This document shows, piece after piece, positions 6,060-12,734 of a stretch of 12,734 nucleotides of DNA. The notes under the pieces are model-generated. The model made no database searches and had not been told where the DNA came from. It saw only the letters and a program-made list of their open reading frames with translations. The stretch is from the NCBI GenBank assembly GCA_964449175.1, contig CAYUYH010000057.1:1-12734 (forward strand), read 5' to 3'. The stretch is from CAYUYH01 sp964449175. GTDB taxonomy: Bacteria; Planctomycetota; Phycisphaerae; SM23-33. Within the stretch, counting starts at the first letter, position 1. Each line of letters opens with the position of its first letter. Made by a program: the position numbers and the translations under genes.

Positions 6060-9000
6060 TCCCTCCCAGGACCTCGCGCCCCGGAGCACATCGCTGATCG
6101 GCAGGCTCATCGGGTTCTGCCTGACCAACAAGCTCGTCGTCGCGATGTTCCTGGCCGTCGTCGTGATCTGGGGCCTGATGGTCGCCCCATTCGACTGGAA
6201 GCTCGGCGACCTGCCGCGCTATCCGGTAGCGACCGACGCCATCCCCGACATCGGTGAGAACCAGCAGATCGTCTTCACCCCCTGGCCGGGCCGCTCGCCG
6301 CAGGACGTGGAGGATCAGGTCACCGACCCGCTGACCAAGGCCCTGCGAGGCGTGCCGCACGTCAAGACGATCCGCGGCAACTCGATGTTCGGCTTCTCGA
6401 TGGTGTTGGTGATCTTCGATGAGCGCGTGGACTTCTACTGGTCTCGCAGCCGGCTGCTGGAGAAGCTCAACAGCCTGCCCGCCGGCTCGCTGCCGGCCGG
6501 CGTGCGCCCGGCGCTGGGCCCGGACGCCACGGCCTTGGGGCAGGTGTACTGGTACACGCTTGAGGGTCGCGACCCCGACGGCAATCCGGCCGGCGGCTGG
6601 GACCTGGAGGAGCTGCGGACCATCCAGGACTGGGACGTCCGCTTCGCGCTGCTGTCGGCTGAGGGGGTCAGCGAGGTCGCCTCAGCCGGCGGGTACGTGC
6701 GCGAGTATCAGGTGGACGTCGATCCCGACGCGATGCGGGCCTACGGCGTGACGCTGGGCGAGGTGTTTGCCGCGGTGAAGGGCTCCAACATCGACGTGGG
6801 GGCCAAGACCATCGAGCACAGCGGCGTGGAGTACTTCGTCCGCGGTGTCGGCTTCATCCAGGACGTCCGCGACATCGAGGACAGCGTCATCAAGGTCAAC
6901 GACAACGTCCCCATCAGCGTCAAGCACGTCGCCAAGGTCACGCTTGGCCCGGCCCTGCGGCGCGGCGCGCTCGACCGCGATGGGGCGGAGGCCGTCGGCG
7001 GGGTCGTCGTCGCCCGCTACGGCGGCAATCCGCTGGAGGTCATCAAGCACGTCAAGGCCAAGATCGCCGAGATAGCCCCATCGCTGCCGAGCAAGGTGGT
7101 CATCGACCGCGCGGCCGTCAGCGAGCGCGAGCTGACGCAGTTCGCCGCGGATCACGGCTTCGCCGCCTACAGCGAGCCGGGCAAGCTCAACCAGGAGATG
7201 TGGCTGGCGCACCTCCGCGGCACGGACCGCGCGGATTGGCCAAGCTGGGCCAACATCAGCAAGGTCACCGTCGTCCCGTTGTACGACCGGACGGGCCTGA
7301 TCTACGAGACCCTGGGCACGCTGAACACCGCCATCCGTCAGGAAGTCCTGATTACGTTCATCGTCGTGGTGATCATGGTCGTGCACCTGCGCAGCAGCGT
7401 ACTTGTCGGCGGCATGCTGCCGCTGGCCGTACTGATGTGCTTCATCGCGATGAAGACGTTCGGCGTGGACGCCAACATCGTGGCCTTGTCAGGCATCGCC
7501 ATCGCCATTGGCACGATCGTGGACATGGGCATCGTCGTCAGCGAGAACATCCTCCGCCGGCTCGACGAGGCCCCCGCCGGCGCGGAGCGCGTGGAAGTGG
7601 TCCACCGGGCCGCGGCTGAGGTCGGCGGGGCGGTGCTGACGGCCGTGTTGACCACCATCGTCGGCTTCCTGCCGGTGTTCGTGATGACCGGCTCGGAGGG
7701 CAAGTTGTTCAAGCCCCTCGCCTTCACCAAGACCTTCGCGCTGGTCGCGTCGATCGTCATCGCCCTGGCAGTCGTCCCCCCGGCGGCACTGGTGCTGTTC
7801 ACAGCTCAGCCGAGCCGCCGGGCCGCCAAGGCCTGGCTGTATGGGGCGCTTGTAGCGGCCGGGCTGGTCGTGGCTGGGTACGGCATGTGGCTCGGCTCGC
7901 CGGTGGTGGTCGCCGCGGGTCTGGCCGCCGCGGCGTTTGCGGCCTACGGGCTTGTGCGCCACCGACTGCCCCAGCGCCTGGCGCGGTTCGCGCCCTGGCT
8001 GGCCAACGCGCTGGTCGTGCTGCTGGTGGGCATACTGCTGACGGCTGACTGGGAGCCCCTCGGCCCGCAGCGAGGCGGGTTGCGGAACTTCATCTTTGTC
8101 GCCGTCCTGGTCGGCGTGCTGCTGCTGGCCTTCCGCCTGTTCCAGAAGGCTTACCCGCGCATCCTCGGCTGGTGCCTGGCCCATAAGGTCGCGTTCCTGG
8201 CGATCCCCGCAGTAATCTTGGCGTTCGGCGCGCTGATTTGGCTGGGCTTCCCGCGCGTGTTCGCCTGGCTGCCCGCGACGGCTGAGCGAGCGGGCGCCAG
8301 CGGCGAGACCATCCGCTCCACGACCTTCTGGGTCGGCGGCAGCAAGGCCCTGCCGGGACTGGGCAAGGAGTTCATGCCGCCACTGGACGAGGGCTCCTAT
8401 CTGTGGATGCCCACCACGATGGTCCACGCCTCGATCGGGGAGGCGCTCGACATCCTGTCGACGCAGGACCGGGCCTTCCGCGCGATCCCGGAGGTGGAGT
8501 CGGTCCTCGGCAAGCTCGGGCGGGCGGAGACGCCGCTCGATCCGGCCCCGATCTCGATGATCGAGACGATCATCAACTACCGCGGCGAATATGTCACCGA
8601 CAAGGCCGGGCGGCGGCTCAAGTTCAAGTACGATGCCGATAAGAAGGACCTCGCCCGCGATGAGCTTGGCAACCCGCTGATCGCCCCGGACAGCCGGCCC
8701 TACTATGTCCGCGGACGGTTCGAGCGCGACGAAGCCGGGCGGCTGGTCCCTGACGACCGCGGCATGCCCTTCCCCAACTGGCGGCCGGCGCTCGATCCGG
8801 CGCTGAACGAAGGCCGGGAGTATTGGCCGGGCGTGCGATCGCCCGACGACATATGGGACCAAGTAGTCCAGGCCGGGCAGATACCCGGCGTCACATCGGC
8901 GCCGAAGCTCCAGCCCATCGCCGCCAGGATCGTCATGCTCCAGAGCGGCATGCGGGCGCCGATGGGTGTGAAGGTCAAGGGGCGCTCGCTTGAGGCGATC

Positions 9001-10146
9001 GAGCAGTTCGGCCTGCGGATCGAGGAGTTGCTGAAGGAGGTGCCGAGCGTCAGTCCGCGCACGGTCGCGGCCGACCGGATCGTCGGCAAGCCGTACCTGG
9101 AGATCGTGCCCGACCGCCGGGAGATGGGCCGCTACGGCGTGAAGATGCGGCAGTTCCAGGACGTCGTGGAGATCGCCATCGGCGGGATCGGCGTAACGAC
9201 GACCGTCGAGGGGCGACGCAGGTTCCCCGTCCGCGTGCGGTATCAGCGCGAGCTGCGCGACAGCATCGAGACGATGGGCCGAGTGCTCGTCCCCGGCGCC
9301 GGCGGGCAGCAGATCCCGCTGGAGCAGATCGCCGAAATCCGCTACGTCCGCGGCCCGCAGTCGATCAAGAGCGAGGATGGGTTCCTGATCGGCTACGTCC
9401 TGTTCGACAAGAAGCCTGGCTTCGCCGAGGTCGACGTGGTCGAGCGGTGCCAGCGATATCTGGAGCAGAAGATCGCAACGGGCGAGCTCGTCGTCCCGCC
9501 AGGGGTGAGCTACGCCTTCGCCGGCGCCTATGAGAACCAGATCCACAGCCAGAAGACCCTCCGCCTGGTCGTGCCGCTGGCGCTATTCATCATCTTCATG
9601 ATTCTGTACTTCCAGTTCCGCTCGGTGCTGACGACGCTGATGGTCTTCTCCGGGATATTTGTCGCGTGGGCGGGCGGCTTCGTGCTCATCTGGCTGTACG
9701 GTCAGAGCTGGTTCCTGAACTTTGCCGTCTTCGGCGTGAACATGCGCGACCTGTTCAGCATCCACGCGATCAACCTGTCGGTGGCTGTGTGGGTGGGGTT
9801 CCTGGCGTTGTTCGGCATCGCCAGCGACAACGGCGTGGTGACGGCGACGTACCTGGATCAGTCCTTCAGCCGCTCGGGCCCGGCCAACGTGGCTGAGGTC
9901 CGCCGGCTCACCGTCGCCGGCGGCACGCGCCGCGTTCGGCCTTGCCTGATGACCACGGCTACCACCATCCTGGCCCTGCTGCCGGTGCTAACCTCGACGG
10001 GGCGCGGCTCGGACATCATGGTGCCCATGGCCATCCCTTCCTTTGGCGGCATGGTCATCCAGATCATGACGATGCTGATAGTCCCCGTGCTCTACTGTGC
10101 CGTCCGAGAGCGAAGGCTCAGGAGCGCCGCCGCCCGGTCGGCCTAG
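6052..10146 (+). CDS. cusA: Heavy-metal efflux RND pump, CusA/CzcA family, extended form
   Basis: This is the proton-driven inner-membrane pump of the tripartite system. The ATG at 6052 has GGAGAG at 6039-6044 and overlaps the adaptor stop. The 1364 residues exceed the usual roughly 1040-1050. TM1 spans about 26-46; the first periplasmic loop has the N-terminal porter region; TM2-6 lie between 430 and 584; TM7 is 711-733; the second periplasmic loop runs about 735-1170; TM8-12 lie between 1172 and 1349. TM4 has GTIVD491MGIVVSEN, matching the proton-relay Asp of heavy-metal pumps. Extra material: about 50 residues before TM2 (351-408), four probable extra helices (595-697), a hydrophilic insert (845-920), and about 20 residues before TM10. 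Aligned from memory to E. coli CusA, the metal-binding Met triad keeps M836 and M962, but the third position is V1030 (M1032 nearby). Relay residues E939 and K984 correspond to D1259 and C1298. Exact metal specificity (Cu/Ag or divalent) is therefore open. Confidence 0.93.
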   Translation: MSDPSQDLAPRSTSLIGRLIGFCLTNKLVVAMFLAVVVIWGLMVAPFDWKLGDLPRYPVATDAIPDIGENQQIVFTPWPGRSPQDVEDQVTDPLTKALRGVPHVKTIRGNSMFGFSMVLVIFDERVDFYWSRSRLLEKLNSLPAGSLPAGVRPALGPDATALGQVYWYTLEGRDPDGNPAGGWDLEELRTIQDWDVRFALLSAEGVSEVASAGGYVREYQVDVDPDAMRAYGVTLGEVFAAVKGSNIDVGAKTIEHSGVEYFVRGVGFIQDVRDIEDSVIKVNDNVPISVKHVAKVTLGPALRRGALDRDGAEAVGGVVVARYGGNPLEVIKHVKAKIAEIAPSLPSKVVIDRAAVSERELTQFAADHGFAAYSEPGKLNQEMWLAHLRGTDRADWPSWANISKVTVVPLYDRTGLIYETLGTLNTAIRQEVLITFIVVVIMVVHLRSSVLVGGMLPLAVLMCFIAMKTFGVDANIVALSGIAIAIGTIVDMGIVVSENILRRLDEAPAGAERVEVVHRAAAEVGGAVLTAVLTTIVGFLPVFVMTGSEGKLFKPLAFTKTFALVASIVIALAVVPPAALVLFTAQPSRRAAKAWLYGALVAAGLVVAGYGMWLGSPVVVAAGLAAAAFAAYGLVRHRLPQRLARFAPWLANALVVLLVGILLTADWEPLGPQRGGLRNFIFVAVLVGVLLLAFRLFQKAYPRILGWCLAHKVAFLAIPAVILAFGALIWLGFPRVFAWLPATAERAGASGETIRSTTFWVGGSKALPGLGKEFMPPLDEGSYLWMPTTMVHASIGEALDILSTQDRAFRAIPEVESVLGKLGRAETPLDPAPISMIETIINYRGEYVTDKAGRRLKFKYDADKKDLARDELGNPLIAPDSRPYYVRGRFERDEAGRLVPDDRGMPFPNWRPALDPALNEGREYWPGVRSPDDIWDQVVQAGQIPGVTSAPKLQPIAARIVMLQSGMRAPMGVKVKGRSLEAIEQFGLRIEELLKEVPSVSPRTVAADRIVGKPYLEIVPDRREMGRYGVKMRQFQDVVEIAIGGIGVTTTVEGRRRFPVRVRYQRELRDSIETMGRVLVPGAGGQQIPLEQIAEIRYVRGPQSIKSEDGFLIGYVLFDKKPGFAEVDVVERCQRYLEQKIATGELVVPPGVSYAFAGAYENQIHSQKTLRLVVPLALFIIFMILYFQFRSVLTTLMVFSGIFVAWAGGFVLIWLYGQSWFLNFAVFGVNMRDLFSIHAINLSVAVWVGFLALFGIASDNGVVTATYLDQSFSRSGPANVAEVRRLTVAGGTRRVRPCLMTTATTILALLPVLTSTGRGSDIMVPMAIPSFGGMVIQIMTMLIVPVLYCAVRERRLRSAAARSA

Positions 10147-11543
10147 GCCGAGTAACGCGGGTCCGTCGACGCGAAAGGCTTGATCTCCCTGCCCAGGTCG
10201 GCGTAGCCCTCTCTGCCCATAAGCGCGAAGGTGGCCTTCTTGCCCAGCTCCACCGCCGGCTGATCGTACGCGTTGATGTTCAGCAGCTCGCCCATCAGCG
10301 AGGTGGTGAACTCATAGAGGTAGATGAACTCGCCGACCGACGGCGGTGTGATGGCGTTGAACTTCAGCGTCACGCTGGGCCGGCCCGACGCGGCCAGGGC
10401 GTACTCGGTGGCCGTCTTCTCGGCGTTCAGCAGGGCCGACAGCTTCGCCTTCCGCAGGTAGCTCAGGCCGGCTACCTCGCCGAAGACGTCCGGCACGCGG
10501 ACCTCGCGCGGGTGCTTGCGAACCTCCAGGAAGACGACCAGCTTGTCGTTTGGCCCCTCGCGGTAGAGCTGCACCTGGCTGTGCTGGTCGGTCGCGCCGA
10601 GTGCCTTGATAGGCGTCGGCCCGACGAAAACCTCGCCGCCGCCGCGATCGAGCCGCTTGCCCAGCGACTCCGCCCACAGTTGGCGGTACCAGTCAGCCAA
10701 AGCGTGCAGGCGGTTGGAGTACGGCATCATCACGTGCATCACCTTGCCCTTGGCCGTCGCGGCGACGTACTTGATGGCGGCCAGCATGCAGGCGGGGTTC
10801 TCGCGCCAGTTGGCGTTCTCGACGCGCTCGGCCATCGCAGCCGCCCCGGCCAGCAGGGCGTCGATATCGATCCCGCACATCGCCGCCGAGAACAGCCCCA
10901 CGGGCGAGAGCACGCTGAACCGCCCGCCGACGTCGTCGGGCACGGGCAGGGTGGCATAGCCGTCGCGGCGGGCGATCTCGTGCAGCGTGCCCTTGGCCTG
11001 GTCGGTTGTGGCGACGATCCGCCGGGCGAAGTCAGCCCCCAGCTTCCTGCGCAGCATCTCGCGGACGACCATGAACTGGCTGGCAGTCTCAGCCGTCTCG
11101 CCGCTCTTGGAGATCACGTTGAACAGCGTGGTCTTGATACGCCGGCCGAACAGGCCCAGCGTCTCGGCGACCATCGATGGATCGACGTTGTCGAGCACGA
11201 ACAGCCGCGGCCCCGGCCGCTTGCGGTCCGACAGCAGGTTGTACGTGCACGGGTTCAGGGCCTGCTGGAGCGCGATGTTGCCCAGGGCGCTGCCGCCGAT
11301 GCCGAGCACCACGAGGTCGGTTGTCTCGCGGCGGAACCGCTCGACCAGCGCCTTGACGGCTGCGGGGTAGGCCTCGTGCGTGGGCAGGGCGGCGTAGCCC
11401 AACCGCCCGCCGCGAACCTGGTCCATCACGGCTGCGTGGGCGCGGCGGATGGGCTCGTCGATCCTATCCAGGTCCTCAGCCGTGACGCCGTGGGCGGCCG
11501 GCACTACGCGGTCGGAGGCGCTCTTCCAGTGCAGTTCGATCAT
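10143..11543 (-). CDS. pgi: Glucose-6-phosphate isomerase
   Basis: Interconverts glucose 6-phosphate and fructose 6-phosphate in the cytoplasm (glycolysis/gluconeogenesis). The 466 residues match the short bacterial form. Motifs in order: GIGGSALG (81-88, sugar-phosphate loop), SKSGETAET (145-153), signature 1 VGGRFSVLS (205-213), the catalytic Glu region LWAESLGK (E292), TDQHSQ with catalytic His321, and signature 2 AYDQPAVELGKK with catalytic Lys435. In signature 2 the usual Gly is Ala430. The start is ATG (complement of 11541-11543), preceded on the minus strand by GGAAAGGA (11552-11559), 8 bases away. It is convergent with the pump gene: both stop codons lie in the CTAG at 10143-10146, leaving no room for a terminator between them. 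No functional link with metal efflux is apparent. Confidence 0.97.
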   Translation of the reverse strand: MIELHWKSASDRVVPAAHGVTAEDLDRIDEPIRRAHAAVMDQVRGGRLGYAALPTHEAYPAAVKALVERFRRETTDLVVLGIGGSALGNIALQQALNPCTYNLLSDRKRPGPRLFVLDNVDPSMVAETLGLFGRRIKTTLFNVISKSGETAETASQFMVVREMLRRKLGADFARRIVATTDQAKGTLHEIARRDGYATLPVPDDVGGRFSVLSPVGLFSAAMCGIDIDALLAGAAAMAERVENANWRENPACMLAAIKYVAATAKGKVMHVMMPYSNRLHALADWYRQLWAESLGKRLDRGGGEVFVGPTPIKALGATDQHSQVQLYREGPNDKLVVFLEVRKHPREVRVPDVFGEVAGLSYLRKAKLSALLNAEKTATEYALAASGRPSVTLKFNAITPPSVGEFIYLYEFTTSLMGELLNINAYDQPAVELGKKATFALMGREGYADLGREIKPFASTDPRYSA

Positions 11544-11589
11544 CGTGAGTGTCCTTTCCGGTGCTCCTGTCGACGCAGGCCAAGCTTAG

Positions 11590-11605
11590 TGTCGCCTGGG
11601 CGACA
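11590..11605. repeat. 16-nt inverted repeat, possible operator
   Basis: TGTCGCC (11590-11596), TG, GGCGACA (11599-11605) is a perfect two-fold repeat with a 2-base centre. It lies 47 bases upstream of the pgi start and between the divergent genes. Its compact dyad fits a dimeric repressor or activator site better than an RNA hairpin, because the loop would be only 2 nt. No cognate regulator is in the window. Confidence 0.4.
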
Positions 11606-11635
11606 TTTCCACACCCTGCGCCTGCGGCAACTGAC

Positions 11636-11665
11636 TTGAGGCCGGTGGGCGCCGGCGATTATCAT
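11636..11665 (+). promoter_or_regulatory. Promoter candidate for the downstream membrane protein
   Basis: TTGAGG (11636-11641) and TATCAT (11660-11665), with an 18-base spacer, match the sigma70 boxes at 4 of 6 and 5 of 6 positions, and the start codon follows 50 bases later. The same AT-rich patch read on the minus strand gives GATAAT (11663-11658), a possible -10 box for pgi without a good -35. Confidence 0.35.
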
Positions 11666-11675
11666 GCCAAGCCTG

Positions 11676-11691
11676 GCCCGGCTGACCGGGC
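11676..11691 (+). other. Small perfect hairpin in the 5' leader
   Basis: GCCCGG (11676-11681) pairs with CCGGGC (11686-11691) around a CTGA tetraloop, just downstream of the candidate promoter and 24 bases before the ATG at 11716. No U tract follows, so it is not a terminator. It may only stabilise or structure the leader. Confidence 0.4.
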
Positions 11692-11715
11692 GGCGGCTGC
11701 AAGACAGGCCAACCC

Positions 11716-12734
11716 ATGAGCCAACGCAAGGAGTTCGGCGTCGTATTCCTGGCCATCGCGGTCGTGGTGGTCGGCATGTGGGCGTTGCTGCCGCATGATG
11801 GCTTCTTCACGGTCGATTCGGGCGTCAAGCTCGTCCAGGCAGAGAATCTGCTGGCCAGCCGGTACAGCACCGTCGCGCTCACCTACAACGGCAGAGACAT
11901 CGACCCAAACTGCCTGATCACGCCGTTCAACGCCAGACCGAGCGTCTACGTCAAGGACGGCAAGTGCTACTCGCTGTTCCCAATACTCTTTCCGGCCATC
12001 AGCTCGGTGTTCTACGCCGTGGCGGGCTGCGCCGGGCTGTACGTCCTGCCGCTGGCCAGCGGCCTGCTGTGCATCCCGCTGTCGTATGCCATTGCTCGGC
12101 GATTCATGCCGCATCGCACAGCCATGCTGGCCGCGGGGGCGGTCATGCTGGCCACGCCGATGCTCTTCTACTCGCAGACGTTCTGGGAGCACACGCCCGT
12201 GGTGTGCCTGTTCCTGGCGGCGGTCTGGCTGCTGTTGCGGTGCGGCGATAGTGTCGTCCAGGCGGCCGCGGCAGGGCTGCTGCTGGGGCTGGCTGTCTGG
12301 CTGCGATCCGAGATGTTAGCGCTGGCCGGCATGTTGTACCTCGCCGGTTTGCTGCACCTTCGCAGGCGCAGGACAATGGTTGTCTCCATAATCGCCCTGG
12401 CCGTGCCCCTGGCCGGACTGCTGCTGTTCAACAAGGCGGTCTATGGCGAGTGGCTCGGCCACGTCACGCGCAACGTCGCCGAGCTGCCCGGCCAGGAGGC
12501 GGGCGGCCTGGTTGCGACAATCAACATGCGGGCGGGCTTCCTGTGGACCTCGTTGTTCGGGCTCAACGCCCCGCAGCGCCTCTCGGCTGAGCAAGTCGGC
12601 TGGGAGAGGTCGCGCGACGTCATCAAGGCCAGCGGGGGGTTGGAGTTCCTGGCACTGTGCGCGGTTGGCGGCATGGTGATCTGCTCGGCCGTCGCCTCCA
12701 GCATGCGTTCGACCGACGGCGATAACCGCAAGAC
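11716..12734 (+). CDS. Polytopic membrane protein, GT-C (family 39-like) glycosyltransferase candidate, 3' partial
   Basis: The frame is open from the ATG at 11716 through 339 codons to the right edge, with no stop. Codon use matches the neighbours. Predicted helices lie at about 8-25, 89-112, 112-127, 136-151, 160-175, 182-197, 201-215, 220-237 and 308-327. After helix 1, a loop holds FTVDSGVKLVQAENLL with Asp34, then a Y-N-G-R-D-I-D-P stretch and DGKCYSLFPILFP. WEHTP (157-161) and GLAVWLRSE (191-199) resemble conserved elements of polyprenyl-phosphate-sugar-dependent GT-C enzymes, in which an acidic residue in the first outer loop is catalytic. Such enzymes glycosylate lipids or proteins at the outer face of the inner membrane. 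Assignment is by topology and motif style only; the C-terminal part is missing and a non-enzymatic membrane protein is possible. There is no strong Shine-Dalgarno (AGACAGG lies about 8 bases upstream). Its gene is divergent from pgi. Confidence 0.7.
   Translation, partial: MSQRKEFGVVFLAIAVVVVGMWALLPHDGFFTVDSGVKLVQAENLLASRYSTVALTYNGRDIDPNCLITPFNARPSVYVKDGKCYSLFPILFPAISSVFYAVAGCAGLYVLPLASGLLCIPLSYAIARRFMPHRTAMLAAGAVMLATPMLFYSQTFWEHTPVVCLFLAAVWLLLRCGDSVVQAAAAGLLLGLAVWLRSEMLALAGMLYLAGLLHLRRRRTMVVSIIALAVPLAGLLLFNKAVYGEWLGHVTRNVAELPGQEAGGLVATINMRAGFLWTSLFGLNAPQRLSAEQVGWERSRDVIKASGGLEFLALCAVGGMVICSAVASSMRSTDGDNRK

Noticed and set aside
7489..9546. Long minus-strand open frame (685 residues) opposite the pump gene
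   Set aside because: It is an antisense shadow caused by high GC. The product is rich in Arg, His, Asp and Gln without domains, while the plus strand encodes a clear RND pump.
9942..11639. Plus-strand open frame (565 residues) opposite pgi
   Set aside because: It is the complement of a well-supported pgi gene. The product is low-complexity (R, H, Q, G, V, L) with no motif.
1..12734. CRISPR arrays, tRNA or rRNA genes, insertion sequences, phage or defence genes
   Set aside because: No regularly spaced repeats, transposase motifs, tRNA-like cloverleaf or rRNA sequence were seen on either strand.

Overview
The window is GC-rich (C or G in most third positions) and codes densely on both strands. 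It looks like a Planctomycetota-type bacterium, possibly a Phycisphaerae-like lineage. I infer this from base composition and from the kind of heavy-metal RND pump present: a long CusA with extra membrane helices and a C-L-M motif after the conserved R-V-R-P. No ribosomal or other phylogenetic marker is present, so the assignment is soft.

Layout. (1) Positions 1-2066: the 3' part of a hybrid histidine kinase (HisKA, HATPase, two receiver domains, HPt); its sensor region lies off the left edge. (2) Positions 2067-2516: a 450-base gene-free stretch. Its first half has a good sigma70-type promoter, then four back-to-back perfect hairpins, the last being a strong intrinsic terminator. This predicts a structured RNA of about 155 nt, which is either a free small RNA or a leader/attenuator for the operon that follows. 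It is the most interesting non-coding signal in the window. (3) Positions 2517-10146: a four-gene, same-strand metal-efflux operon. It encodes a TolC/CusC-type outer-membrane lipoprotein, a small YHS-domain membrane protein, a CusB-type adaptor with two heavy-metal-binding domains, and a 1364-residue CusA-type RND pump. Gaps are 40 and 17 bases, and the last pair overlaps by 8 bases. (4) Positions 10143-11543, minus strand: glucose-6-phosphate isomerase (pgi), convergent with the pump gene and sharing a CTAG in which both stop codons lie. (5) Positions 11544-11715: a divergent intergenic region with a 16-nt inverted repeat, weak promoter-like elements and a small hairpin. (6) From 11716 to the right edge: the 5' part of a polytopic membrane protein resembling GT-C (family 39-like) glycosyltransferases.

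How the parts work together. The operon can supply a full tripartite efflux pump: inner-membrane CusA, periplasmic CusB and outer-membrane CusC-like channel. The YHS protein and the two CusB metal-binding domains are likely soft-metal (Cu/Ag-type) capture sites. No metalloregulator gene lies in the window, so the structured RNA upstream is a plausible but unproven regulator. The hybrid kinase lacks a DNA-binding output domain, so nothing here ties it to the operon. pgi and the putative glycosyltransferase appear to be unrelated neighbours.
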